From Frondihabitans sp. 762G35 (GTDB taxonomy: Bacteria; Actinomycetota; Actinomycetes; Actinomycetales; Microbacteriaceae), in NCBI RefSeq assembly GCF_002074055.1, contig NZ_CP014619.1, positions 186,001 through 250,000 of the forward strand: a stretch of 64,000 nucleotides of DNA, read 5' to 3'. The position numbers were made by a program, and so were the translations under genes. The stretch's first letter is position 1; each line of letters starts with the position of its first letter. The notes beneath the pieces were generated by a model that saw only the letters and a list, made by a program, of their open reading frames with translations, ran no database searches and was not told the origin of the DNA. Of this stretch, positions 46,741 through 54,767 are shown piece after piece.

Positions 46741-47451
46741 GTGGTGCTGATCGGTGCGATCGTGGTCGTCCTCCTCGGCGGGGTCGTGCTGGCCCGCGTG
46801 CTGGGCCCCAGGCGCGGTCGCAGCGAGTCCGACGTGGCCGCCGACCGCCAGCCGGAGCCCCGAGGCGACGACGTCGTGCGCACCGCCGACGCCCGGCTCA
46901 CAGCGGAGTCCTCGTGGGCCGAGGCCCGGCGGCTCCGGCAGGCGCTCCTCGCCCGGCAGGTGCCCCCGACCGTCGCCGCGTGGGAGGTCGTGCCCGAGCA
47001 GGGAGAGGTCTTCTTCTACGAGCTCGGCGCGGTCTACGAGCGCTACTACGGGCAGGACGTCCAGTACTCCCGGGCGCCCGGGTTCTTCCTCGGCAGCCCG
47101 GCGTTCATCGTCGCCGGCCTCGCGGTCACGGGGCTCACCAACTCGTCCCGGCAGCGCGCCGCGGCCGAACAGGGGAAGACCCAGTGGCGCGAGCTCCAGG
47201 CCGTTCGGCTGCTCGTGAGCAACCACCGGCTCCTGTGCTTCGTCGGCGGGCGCTGGGTGAGCTTCCACTTCGCGCGGATGAACGGCGTCTACCCCGAGGT
47301 CGCGCGCGGTGCGCTCGTGTGCACCTTCGACGAGGTCGCGCCCGTGCGCTTCAGCGGCATCGACGTGCCGATCGCCGCCGTGATGACGGTCTTCGCCACG
47401 CACGGGCTGACGGCTCTCGCCGAGCACCCGAGCCTGCGCGTGCTCGACTGA
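46741..47451 (+). CDS. Membrane-anchored hypothetical protein, 236 aa
   Basis: Not recognised. One N-terminal helix (VLIGAIVVVLLGGVVLARVLG) then a charged linker and a soluble part: AWEVVPEQGEVFFYELGAVYERYYGQDVQYSRAPGFFLGSPAFIVAGLAVTGLTN, LQAVRLLVSNHRLLCFVGGRWVSFHFARMNGVYPE. The pattern of a short alpha-hairpin followed by LLVSNHRLL and VSFHF suggests a PH-like (bPH) sheet, but this is weak. Divergent from the epimerase gene with about 108 bp between. Confidence 0.55.
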   Translation: MVLIGAIVVVLLGGVVLARVLGPRRGRSESDVAADRQPEPRGDDVVRTADARLTAESSWAEARRLRQALLARQVPPTVAAWEVVPEQGEVFFYELGAVYERYYGQDVQYSRAPGFFLGSPAFIVAGLAVTGLTNSSRQRAAAEQGKTQWRELQAVRLLVSNHRLLCFVGGRWVSFHFARMNGVYPEVARGALVCTFDEVAPVRFSGIDVPIAAVMTVFATHGLTALAEHPSLRVLD

Positions 47452-47516
47452 GCGCTGCCGCTGCCGCTGCTCCTGCTCCTGCCGCGGTACCGGCCCGCTC
47501 CGCTGCCGGCCCGCTA

Positions 47517-47578
47517 AACCCGCACGCTCGGCTGCGGCGGTGGTCCTAGGACCACCGCTACAGCCGAGCGCGCGGGTT
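47517..47578. repeat. 62-bp near-perfect palindrome between convergent genes
   Basis: Two 31-bp arms with three mismatches: outer AACCCGC / GCGGGTT, middle CGCTCGGCTG / CAGCCGAGCG, inner GGTGGTCCT / AGGACCACC, with the axis at CCTAGG. It lies 65 bp after one gene and 42 bp before the convergent helicase gene's stop, so a two-way terminator is plausible. It is far longer than needed for that. Confidence 0.85.
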
Positions 47579-47620
47579 CAGCGGTGCCACGCGCCGGAGC
47601 GCACGGCACGGGGGTGGAGG

Positions 47621-49381
47621 CTAGCGGCCGCGGCCGCCGGTGCTGCCGCCGCCGCGGACGAGGCTGCCGACCTTCAGCGAAGCCGGGCGTCCGCCGGCGG
47701 ACGACGCACGGCGCGAGCCGCCGTTGCCGCGCGAGTTGCCGCCGCTCTGCTCGGCCGCGAAGGCCGCCTGGTCGCCGCGGACGGTGCCGCCCGACGAGGC
47801 ACGACGGGGCTCGCGGTCCTCGCGGGGAGCGCGCTCCTCGCGGACCGGAGCGTCGGCCGCGCGGCCCGACTCGGTGGAGTAGAAGGTGCTGCTGCCGGAG
47901 CGGGGAGCGGCGCTGCGCCCGCCCGCGCCACGCGCTCCGCCGTTGCCGCGGGCGCCGCCCGTGCGACCGGTGCCGCGCGAGCCCTCGGCCGGGGGTCGAC
48001 CCGAGCGGTCCTTGCGGGCGATCGGGGCGCCGTCGGAAGTCTGGCGGGCGGCGCGCTTGCGCTGGGCGTTGGCGCCCTGCGAACGTCCGCCGCCTCCCTG
48101 CTGCTGCTGCTGTGCGCGCTCCGACTTCGGAGCGGGCTTCACGTAGGCGGCGACCTCGCCGACGAGGGCCCGGACCTCGGGCGACTCGGGCTTCACCGAC
48201 GTGACGGTCGCCGTGATGGCGGCCTTCTTCATCATCGCGGCGACGTCGCGGCGCTGGCTCGGGATGACGAGGGTGACGACGTCGCCCTCGGCTCCTGCGC
48301 GAGCGGTTCGTCCGGAGCGGTGCAGGTACGCCTTGTGCTCCGTGGGCGGGTCGACGTGGATGACGAGCTCGATGTCGTCGACGTGCACGCCGCGGGCGGC
48401 GACGTCGGTCGCGACCAGGACGCGGGCGGTGCCGTCCTGGAACGCGGCGAGGTTGCGGTCGCGCTGCGGCTGCGAGAGGTTGCCGTGCAGGTCGACGGCC
48501 GGGATGCCCGACTCGGTCAGCTGCTTGGCGAGCTTCTTCGCGTGGTGCTTGGTGCGCATGAACAGGATCCGACGACCCTGGCCGGACGCGAGCTTCTCGA
48601 TGAGAGCCTTCTTCGTGTCGACCGACTCGGTCTCGAAGACGTGGTGGGTCATCTTGGCGACGGGCGAGTTCGCCTCGTCGACCGAGTGCAGGACCTCGTT
48701 GTGCAGGAACTGCTTGACGAGCTTGTCCACGCCGTTGTCGAGCGTGGCGCTGAAGAGGAGGCGCTGCCCGTTCTCGGGGGTCGCCTTCAGGATGCGCGTG
48801 ACGCCGGGCAGGAAGCCCAGGTCGGCCATGTGGTCGGCCTCGTCGAGCACGGTGATCTCGATCGCGTCGAGCTTGATGAAGCCCTGCTTCATGAGGTCCT
48901 CGAGGCGACCGGGGCAGGCGATGACGATGTCGACGCCCTGCTTGAGGGCCTGGACCTGACGGTTCTGCGAGACGCCGCCGAAGATCGTGGTGGTCGTCAT
49001 GCCGTAGGCGGCGGCCATGGGCGCGAGGACGGCGTCGATCTGCGTCGCGAGTTCGCGGGTCGGAGCGAGGACGAGGCCGAGCGGACGGCCCGGGCGGCGC
49101 TTGCCACCGGCGAGCTTGCCGCCGAGTCGAGCGGCCATCGGGATGGAGAAGGCGAGGGTCTTGCCGGAGCCGGTCTTCCCGCGGCCGAGGACGTCGCGTC
49201 CGCCGAGGGTGTCGGGCAGCGTGTCGATCTGGATCGGGAAGGCGCTGGTCTTGCCGTCGGCGGCGAGCGCCTTGACGAGGGGAGCGGGGACGCCGAGCTC
49301 GGCGAACGTGGTGCTGCTCTCGTCGGACTCGTCGACGGGCGTGGCGCCCATCGGCGCCGAGGTGGTCTGGGTGTCTGTCAT
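47621..49381 (-). CDS. DEAD-box RNA helicase
   Basis: 586 residues. ATG 49381 with GAAAGG 9 nt upstream. FAELGVPAPLVKALAADGKTSAFPIQIDTLP (Q motif), GRGKTGSGKT (66-75), PTRELATQI, VLDEADHMADLGF (DEAD), LFSATLDNG, VATDVAARGVHVDDI and HRSGRTARAG are all present. The C-terminal ~190 residues are Gln, Gly, Arg and Ser-rich (SERAQQQQQGGGGRSQGANAQRKR..., RGNGG repeats), a disordered RGG-like RNA-binding tail. Likely unwinds structured RNA in ribosome assembly or in the cold. The long structured leader suggests post-transcriptional control. Confidence 0.92.
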   Translation of the reverse strand: MTDTQTTSAPMGATPVDESDESSTTFAELGVPAPLVKALAADGKTSAFPIQIDTLPDTLGGRDVLGRGKTGSGKTLAFSIPMAARLGGKLAGGKRRPGRPLGLVLAPTRELATQIDAVLAPMAAAYGMTTTTIFGGVSQNRQVQALKQGVDIVIACPGRLEDLMKQGFIKLDAIEITVLDEADHMADLGFLPGVTRILKATPENGQRLLFSATLDNGVDKLVKQFLHNEVLHSVDEANSPVAKMTHHVFETESVDTKKALIEKLASGQGRRILFMRTKHHAKKLAKQLTESGIPAVDLHGNLSQPQRDRNLAAFQDGTARVLVATDVAARGVHVDDIELVIHVDPPTEHKAYLHRSGRTARAGAEGDVVTLVIPSQRRDVAAMMKKAAITATVTSVKPESPEVRALVGEVAAYVKPAPKSERAQQQQQGGGGRSQGANAQRKRAARQTSDGAPIARKDRSGRPPAEGSRGTGRTGGARGNGGARGAGGRSAAPRSGSSTFYSTESGRAADAPVREERAPREDREPRRASSGGTVRGDQAAFAAEQSGGNSRGNGGSRRASSAGGRPASLKVGSLVRGGGSTGGRGR

Positions 49382-49511
49382 TGCGTGGTGCCTTTCGGGC
49401 ATCGGGGAACGAGCCTCATGAGCATGCGTCCATCAGTGACGCAGCCGGACTCGAGATGTGGCGACGGAGCAGAAGCGCTCGATCGTTTCGCCGCAGAGTG
49501 AGCTTCGCGAA

Positions 49512-49551
49512 CCTCGGTCTGTCACACACACGTTTTCGTGTGGCACCGAGG
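49512..49551 (-). promoter_or_regulatory. Long hairpin in the leader of the DEAD-box helicase gene
   Basis: Outer stem CCTCGGT/ACCGAGG (49512-49518, 49545-49551) and inner stem CACACG/CGTGTG (49527-49532, 49537-49542) with a four-base A/T loop, about 130 bp ahead of the start codon. The 254-bp gap 49382-49635 holds no gene. Helicases of this kind often have long leaders that respond to cold or translation stress; a role here is inferred. Confidence 0.5.
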
Positions 49552-49635
49552 GATGTGAGGGGCGTACTACGACGCAGGGAGCCGATCGGGTCGACTCGCA
49601 AGTGGTTCCACCTTACAGCATGGCCGTTTCGGCGC

Positions 49636-50325
49636 TCAGTGGGCTCCCGAGTACCGTTCGCCGACCGGGATCTCGACGGCCACGGTGTTGCCGGGCTGCG
49701 CCAGCGGGCAGGCCCACGCCGGGTCGTAGGCGCAGCTCGGGTTGTAGGCGAAGTTGAAGTCGACGACGACGGTGCCCGCCTCGGATCCTGCGCCCAGGTC
49801 GGCGCCCTTCACGGTGTCGAGGAGGTACCGGCCGCCGCCGTAGGTTCCCCCGGGGCGGCCGGCGAGGGCGTCCTTGACGGGCAGGAACAGGCCGCCGCCG
49901 TACGACGCGAGGCGCCAGACGTCGAGAGTGCCGACACCGGGCACGTCGACCACGCCGAGCAGATCGAACGGCACATCGCCGTCGGTGCCGGTGGGGACGG
50001 TCATCCTGCGGGCCTCGGTCGGCAGGATCGGGAGCTCGAAGCGCCAGTCGCGGTCGTACGGCTTCGTGGGCAGGCCGGTGAAGACCTCACGGTCCTCGGG
50101 CAGGAGCGGCGTGGACGGGTGGTTCGCGAACAGGTCGTCGCGAGTGCGCCGCCACAGGTCGTGGGCCGACTCGAGGTCGGTCGCCTCGCGGACCCGGCGG
50201 TACAGGTCGTGGATGGTCCGGCGCCACTCGGCGACGTCGAGGGCTGCGCGGGCAGGATCCGCGGGGCCGGCGGCGACGGCGGGGTCTGCGGTGCGGGTCG
50301 GGTCGGCGGGGTCTGCGGTGGTCAC
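49636..50325 (-). CDS. DUF1684 family protein
   Basis: 229 residues from a GTG at 50325. ALDVAEWRRTIHDLYRRVREATDLESAHDLWRRTRDDLFANHPSTPL is the DUF1684 N-terminal helix-turn (W-----LF--HP-SPL). A beta-rich half follows with GGGLFLPVKDALAGRPGGTYGGGRYLLDTVKGAD and ending VVDFNFAYNPSCAYDPAWACPLAQPGNTVAVEIPVGERY. The FNFAYNP-CAY-P-W-CPL-P-N--- -PI--GE signature is diagnostic. Cytoplasmic, function unknown. Confidence 0.87.
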   Translation of the reverse strand: MTTADPADPTRTADPAVAAGPADPARAALDVAEWRRTIHDLYRRVREATDLESAHDLWRRTRDDLFANHPSTPLLPEDREVFTGLPTKPYDRDWRFELPILPTEARRMTVPTGTDGDVPFDLLGVVDVPGVGTLDVWRLASYGGGLFLPVKDALAGRPGGTYGGGRYLLDTVKGADLGAGSEAGTVVVDFNFAYNPSCAYDPAWACPLAQPGNTVAVEIPVGERYSGAH

Positions 50326-50385
50326 GGTCTCACGGTACGTCGTGGGCGGGGTCGGTGTCCGGGCCTGCCCTGACTCGGGCCCGTC

Positions 50386-50629
50386 GAGACTCCACGACTC
50401 GCTGCTCATCTTTCGTGGGCCGTGGCGTGTTGTGGAGTCTCGCCCGGGGGGTGCAGCGCGGGGTGCGGCGCGGGCCCTGGTGAGACTCCACGTTTGGCCA
50501 CGCCCGGCGAAAGTGAGTGGCGTGTTGTGGAGTCTCGCGGGGGGAGCAGCGCGGGGTGCGGCGCGGGCCCTGGTGAGACTCCACGTTTGGCCACGCCCGG
50601 CGAAAGTGAGTGGCGTGTTGTGGAGTCTC
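50386..50629. repeat. Array 3: three 55-56 bp palindromic repeats
   Basis: Units at 50386-50441, 50482-50536 and 50575-50629, start distances 96 and 93 bp. The first has a CTCATCTTTCG interior; the second and third are identical (GTTTGGCCACGCCCGG then CGAAAGTGAGTGGCGTGTTG). Spacers share GGGTGCGGCGCGGGCCCTGG. The array ends 50 bp beyond the 3' end of the upstream minus-strand gene (stop at 50680). It occupies the 354-bp gap before the DUF1684 gene, which otherwise holds nothing recognisable. Confidence 0.95.
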
Positions 50630-50679
50630 GCGGGGCGAGCGGGGGGTGCGGCGCGGGGCGGGGCGTCGCCGGAGCGGCG

Positions 50680-51156
50680 TCAGCGTGGGACGGGGGTGGT
50701 CCAGGTGGGGGCGAGCATCCGCATCCGGGCCGCGCGCCACTGCCAGACGAGCCACAGCCCGGGCCACAGCAGCGGCGTGAGAACGCCCGCGTGGAACTCC
50801 ATCCGGTCGCGCAGGAGCGTCAGCCCCCCGGGCGCCGGCGACACGGCCATCCGGTGCCGGATCCGCATCAGCCGGAACGACCCGTCGATGCCGCGGCCGG
50901 TGTCCTCCTGCACGCGCGCCCCGAGGGCCTCGTAGAAGCGGAGGTGCACGTGGGTCCGTCCCAGGGAGAAGACCCCGAGGATCCTGGCGCTCACGGGGTG
51001 CTCCGCCGTGTCCCAGCGCCGCGGGAACCCGCCCTGCTCCTCGGAGCGGTAGACAAGCATCGGCTTGGTGACGGCGACCATGACCTGCGGGTTCCGGAGG
51101 GCGTCGACCGCCGCGTCGGGCGAGCAGGCGAGGGTGAGCTTGAGCTGCACGTGCAT
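50680..51156 (-). CDS. SRPBCC-like hypothetical protein
   Basis: 158 residues from an ATG at 51156. LKLTLACSPDAAVDALRNPQVMVAVTKPMLVYRSEE resembles the beta1-alpha1 start of SRPBCC ligand-binding proteins. HVHLRFYEALGARVQEDTGRGIDGSFRLMRIRHRMAVSPAPGGLTLLRDRMEFHAG gives antiparallel strands and HAGVLTPLLWPGLWLVWQWRAARMRMLAP the long C-terminal helix. The fold assignment is by pattern only. Ligand unknown. Confidence 0.55.
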   Translation of the reverse strand: MHVQLKLTLACSPDAAVDALRNPQVMVAVTKPMLVYRSEEQGGFPRRWDTAEHPVSARILGVFSLGRTHVHLRFYEALGARVQEDTGRGIDGSFRLMRIRHRMAVSPAPGGLTLLRDRMEFHAGVLTPLLWPGLWLVWQWRAARMRMLAPTWTTPVPR

Positions 51157-51212
51157 GACGCCAGTCTGCACCCGTTCCCGATGCCGGGCCGGGCCTCGCT
51201 ACCCTGGATCGC

Positions 51213-51767
51213 ATGCACGACCAGCAGCGCTACCAGGTCCGCTTCGACTGGGGAGAGGCGGGGGCCCGCAGGATCGCGCGCACCGCCCACGTGGTGGTCG
51301 TCGCCGACGAACTCGACTCCCACGGCCGCGCCTCCGGGGCGCAGCTCGCCGCCGCGATCGCCGAGACCGCGGGGGAGCGCCAGGCCGTGCTCTGCGCGAC
51401 CGAGGCGTCGTCGGTCGACGCGGCCGCCTGGATCCTGCGCCTGCAGGAGTCGCTCGGGGACCGGGCGGTGGTCGCCGTCGTCGCGGCCGGGTCGCTCGAC
51501 GACGACGGGTTCCGCGCGGCCGTCGAGGACCAGTTCGCGGCCGGAGCCGTGATCGACGCGCTCGCCGAGGTCGGGATCGACTTCGCGAGTCCCGAGGCGG
51601 CAGCGGCCTGCGCCGGGTTCGTGGGCCTGCGCCGGGCGACGGGGCACCTCCTGACGGCGTCGGTCTCGGCGGAGCGGGGGGAACGCGGAGCCGCGGGAGC
51701 GCGGGAGCAGCGGCTCGGGCATCCTGCGGTGTGCGCCGTCCTGCGGGAATTCAGCGCTTCGGCGTAG
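51213..51767 (+). CDS. ComB-like (2-phosphosulfolactate phosphatase family) protein
   Basis: 184 residues. YQVRFDWGEAGARRIARTAHVVVVADELDSHG opens like actinobacterial ComB-family proteins (V-FDWG--GA-A----DVVVVVDVLSFTT). GERQAVLCATEASSVDAAAWILRLQESLGDRAVVAVVAAG and FAAGAVIDALAEVGIDFASPEAAAACAGF follow the same fold. It is shorter than typical ComB (about 230), and the usual DVLSFTT and C-terminal blocks are altered, so the phosphatase activity is uncertain. Confidence 0.6.
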   Translation: MHDQQRYQVRFDWGEAGARRIARTAHVVVVADELDSHGRASGAQLAAAIAETAGERQAVLCATEASSVDAAAWILRLQESLGDRAVVAVVAAGSLDDDGFRAAVEDQFAAGAVIDALAEVGIDFASPEAAAACAGFVGLRRATGHLLTASVSAERGERGAAGAREQRLGHPAVCAVLREFSASA

Positions 51768-51802
51768 CGTTGGACCGGTACATCCGCGATCGAGGAGGAC
51801 CC

Positions 51803-52096
51803 ATGAAGGCAGTGCTGAACGACGGAACCGTGGTGGCCGAAGCGCCCCAGGAAGACCTCATCAAGATCGAGGGCAACTGGTACTTCCCGCCGGCGAGCGT
51901 CAACGACGCCCTCCTCGAGAAGAGCCCGACGCCCTACACCTGCCCGTGGAAGGGCGAGTGCCAGTACTTCACGGTCAACGGCCTGCAGGATCGCGCCTTC
52001 AGCTACCCGACCCCCTACCCGACCGCGTTCGAGCGCGTCGGCAAGGACTTCTCGAACTACGTGGCGTTCTGGAAGGACGTCCAGGTCGTCGAGTAG
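51803..52096 (+). CDS. DUF427 family protein
   Basis: 97 residues with an ideal SD (GAGGAGG). MKAVLNDGTVVAEAPQEDLIKIEGNWYFPPASVNDALLEKSPTPYTCPWKGECQYFTVNG matches DUF427, including the conserved Y-CPWKG-A-Y. Fold is a small beta-barrel. Cytoplasmic; function unknown. Lies 35 bp after the ComB-like gene. Confidence 0.9.
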   Translation: MKAVLNDGTVVAEAPQEDLIKIEGNWYFPPASVNDALLEKSPTPYTCPWKGECQYFTVNGLQDRAFSYPTPYPTAFERVGKDFSNYVAFWKDVQVVE

Positions 52097-52101
52097 GCGC
52101 G

Positions 52102-52788
52102 TCAGCCGTCGGTCGGTGCCGGTGCCGGCGTCGCGTCGGCGTTCGCCCGGGCGGCGGCTCGGGCCCGGTGCGCCCTGACCTTCGCCCGGTTGCCGCACTT
52201 CTGCATGGAGCACCAGCGTCGGCTCCCCGCGCGGGAGTCGTCGTGGAAGATCAGGCGGCAGTCGTCGGCGGCGCACCGGCGCAGGCGGGCGTCGCCCTCG
52301 GCGGTGAAACCGACCTCGGCGAAGAGCCGCACCGCGTCGCGCGCCAGAGACGACAGCGCCTGGCCGAGCCGCAGCCGCCCGGCTCCGGCCTGGCGGCGCC
52401 CGCCCGGCAGGGACGGCGGCACGTCGGGCAGGGCGGCGAAGAGATTCAGCGTGTCGATGTCGCCGGCACCCGGTCCGGATGCGTCGGGCAGGTGGCCGTC
52501 GGCAGCGGACGTGGCGAGGCGGGCTATCGCGTCGCGGAGGCCCCGGGCATCCTGCAGTTCTCGCTCGGTCGTGCCGGCCGCGAGGCCGTCGAAGCGCTCG
52601 CCCAGCCAGACCTCGAGGTCGGCCGGGACGAGCAGGCCGTCCCAGCCCGGTCCGGGGAGACCGGCCGCCGGGCCGAACCCGGCGTGGTCGTCGAAGCCGC
52701 CGAGATAGGCGAAGTCGAGGCTCACCGCGCCGGCGTCGAGGTGCCAGCGCGTGCCGGAGGGGGAGTCGAACCACTGGCCTAAGAGCAT
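52102..52788 (-). CDS. CGNR zinc-finger protein (putative stress-induced regulator)
   Basis: 228 residues. An N-terminal ABATE-like domain (FDSPSGTRWHLDAGAVSLDFAYLGG... LVPADLEVWLGERF) is followed by a C-terminal CGNR zinc finger: LRRCAADDCRLIFHDDSRAGSRRWCSMQKCGNRAKVRAHRAR (about 168-212), with four Cys and the CGNR signature that gives the family its name. Probably a DNA-binding transcription factor. Convergent with the DUF427 gene, 5 bp apart. Confidence 0.9.
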   Translation of the reverse strand: MLLGQWFDSPSGTRWHLDAGAVSLDFAYLGGFDDHAGFGPAAGLPGPGWDGLLVPADLEVWLGERFDGLAAGTTERELQDARGLRDAIARLATSAADGHLPDASGPGAGDIDTLNLFAALPDVPPSLPGGRRQAGAGRLRLGQALSSLARDAVRLFAEVGFTAEGDARLRRCAADDCRLIFHDDSRAGSRRWCSMQKCGNRAKVRAHRARAAARANADATPAPAPTDG

Positions 52789-52821
52789 GTAACCACCGTA
52801 GCCGGTGTGTGTCGCTCCCGT

Positions 52822-53066
52822 GAGACTCCAAGACACGCTGCTCACCTTCGGTGAGCCGCGGCACATCGTGGAGTCTCGCTGGGCGGGGGGCGGGCGGCGT
52901 CGGGCGTGAGACTCCACGATGTGGGGCGTTTCACGAAGGTGAGCGGCGTGTTGTGGAGTCTCGCTGGGCCGGGCCGGGCCGGGCCTGGGCGGGGCGTGCG
53001 GCGTCGGGCCTGAGACTCCACGATGTGCGGCGTTTCACGAAGGTGAGCGGCGTGTTGTGGAGTCTC
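52822..53066. repeat. Array 4: three 55-56 bp palindromic repeats
   Basis: Units at 52822-52877, 52908-52962 and 53012-53066, start distances 86 and 104 bp. The first has a one-base change in its left end (GAGACTCCAA) and a GCTGCTCACCTTCG interior; the second and third share CGATGTG-GGCGTTTCACGAAGGTGAGCGGCGTG. The array ends 65 bp beyond the 3' end of the sprT-like gene. It fills the 343-bp gap to the CGNR gene. Confidence 0.95.
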
Positions 53067-53131
53067 GCCGGGCCTGGGCGAGCCGGGCCGGCGCGGGCGA
53101 GCAGTGGGGGCGGGGCAGCTGGGTCAGTGCG

Positions 53132-53587
53132 CTAGACCGCGCGACGCTCCCACGTGATGAGGTGCGCGGGGTCGTAGCGGCGGGCGCACCGGCCGCAGGC
53201 CAGCGGCTTCGCCGGTCGGCGGTAGCGGTAGTGGTCGTGTCCGGCGGGGCACCGCCCCACCCACGGCGCGAGCTCCGACGCGATCGCCCCGTCGTGCAGC
53301 CGGTCGCCGACGTAGCCGATCTCGGCACCGACCCGGCGCCACGCCGGACCGTGCCCCGCGCGCGACCCCGCGATCGCGTGCGCCACCTCGTGCAGCAGCA
53401 CCTGGTGGATCTCGTCGTCTCCGTACCGGTCGGCCAGGTGCTTCGACACGGTGATCCGGTGCGTCGTGTAGTTGCAGAGTCCGGCGCGCGTCTTGGCGTT
53501 GTCGAACCCGAAGCTCCACACGGAGGCGTCGAGGTGCAACGCGATGAGCGCGTCCGCCCAGTGGCGGACCCGGTCGAGGTCGGCCAC
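53132..53587 (-). CDS. SprT-like zinc metalloprotease-fold protein
   Basis: 151 residues from a GTG at 53587. VWSFGFDNAKTRAGLCNYTTHRITVSKHLADRYGDDEIHQVLLHEVAHAIAGSRAGHGPAWRRVGAEIG contains HEVAHA with the third ligand His in GHGPAWR, the SprT/Spartan catalytic arrangement. The C-terminus CPAGHDHYRYRRPAKPLACGRC is a zinc ribbon. Spartan proteins degrade DNA-protein crosslinks; bacterial SprT is less well understood. It begins 5 nt after the TPR-like gene and may be the last gene of the flagellar-side operon. Confidence 0.85.
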   Translation of the reverse strand: MADLDRVRHWADALIALHLDASVWSFGFDNAKTRAGLCNYTTHRITVSKHLADRYGDDEIHQVLLHEVAHAIAGSRAGHGPAWRRVGAEIGYVGDRLHDGAIASELAPWVGRCPAGHDHYRYRRPAKPLACGRCARRYDPAHLITWERRAV

Positions 53588-53592
53588 GCCCG

Positions 53593-54711
53593 TCAGGAGC
53601 GGTCGCGGGGCGGCGTCTTCGCGTTCGACGCGTCGAAGGCGCCCCAGATGCTGCGGGCGGCCTTGCGGGCTCGGCTGACCTCGGCGTCGAAGCCGGAGGC
53701 CTGGGGCTCGTCGTCCTCGTTGCGGTCCTCGTCGTCGATGATGCGGCGTCCGCTGCCGGGGGCGGTCGCGTGCGGGACGGCGATGGCCTGCGTCTCGACG
53801 CCGATCGACGCGGCGTCGGGCACGGGGCCGTCGACGGCGTCGGGGTCGAGTCGCTCGGCGGCGTCGGGCGACAGGCGGGCAGGAGCCTCGGGCGCCTGCT
53901 CCGGCGTGCCCAGGTACGCGGGCGACCCGGTCGTGCGGAACAGCGGGGTGGGGTTCGTGTCGTGGAGGTCGCCCTCGCTCGACTCGCCCATCAGGGTGCC
54001 CGGCGCATCGACGACGATCGGCGTGACCATCGGTTCGCGGGGCTCGTCGACCACGAGGATCGAGTCGGAGACGACAGGCTCGTCGAAGGGCGCCGGCGCG
54101 GAGCCCTGCAGGATCGCGCGCATGACGCCCTCGATAGCGACGCGGAGACCGTTGGTCCGTTCGGCCGGCGCACCGGCCTTCTCGTACGCCGCGAGCGCGT
54201 CGGTGAGGGCCGTGCGGGCCTCCTCGTAGCGCTGGAGGTCGTAGAGCGTGTAGCCCTCGAGCTCGGCGGCGGCCGCCTCGAGCTCGTGCCACTCCTCGGT
54301 GGCCGCGGAGATGCGGCTCGTGTGGAGGTCGTTCAGGGCCCGCTCGAGGCGGCCCTGCTCCTTGAAGACGTAGGCGCGCCGGATGCGGGCGGCCGTCGAG
54401 TCGGCCCGGTCACCGGTGAAGTGCGCGAGACGGAAGGCCTCCTCGGCGATCGCGAGGGCCTCGTCGAGCCGCCCGAGCATGCGGAGCAGGTCGGCCCGCT
54501 CGCCGAGGGCGGCGGTGCTCCTGCTCGCACCGAGCTCCGACAGCCGGTGCTCGATGGCGGAGGCGTCGATCGCGGGGCGGAGGCTGACCGGGTCGAAGTG
54601 CGCGTTCGACGACGAGCCGCTCGGCACGATGGGCGCCGTGAGGCTCGGAGGCACGGGATGGCTGGTCGGGCCGCCGTGCGCGTCGTTGTCGGGGTGGTCG
54701 TGCTCGGTCAT
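53593..54711 (-). CDS. TPR-like helical protein downstream of fliW
   Basis: 372 residues. Residues about 50-190 form helical pairs of TPR type: LGERADLLRMLGRLDEALAIAEEAFRLAHFTGD, ARIRRAYVFKEQGRLERALNDLHTSRI, LEGYTLYDLQRYEEARTALTDALAAYEKAGAP. The C-terminal half is acidic, Pro- and Asp-rich and probably disordered, ending in a basic SRARKAARSIWGAFDASNAKTPP. No signal peptide. Its place 56 bp after fliW suggests co-transcription with flgN-flgK-flgL-fliW, but a motility role is only inferred. Confidence 0.6.
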   Translation of the reverse strand: MTEHDHPDNDAHGGPTSHPVPPSLTAPIVPSGSSSNAHFDPVSLRPAIDASAIEHRLSELGASRSTAALGERADLLRMLGRLDEALAIAEEAFRLAHFTGDRADSTAARIRRAYVFKEQGRLERALNDLHTSRISAATEEWHELEAAAAELEGYTLYDLQRYEEARTALTDALAAYEKAGAPAERTNGLRVAIEGVMRAILQGSAPAPFDEPVVSDSILVVDEPREPMVTPIVVDAPGTLMGESSEGDLHDTNPTPLFRTTGSPAYLGTPEQAPEAPARLSPDAAERLDPDAVDGPVPDAASIGVETQAIAVPHATAPGSGRRIIDDEDRNEDDEPQASGFDAEVSRARKAARSIWGAFDASNAKTPPRDRS

Positions 54712-54767
54712 CGAGTACGAGGGTAGTCGCGCGGAGCCGGATCGGGGTGATCGGCGCGCGAGGTCGG

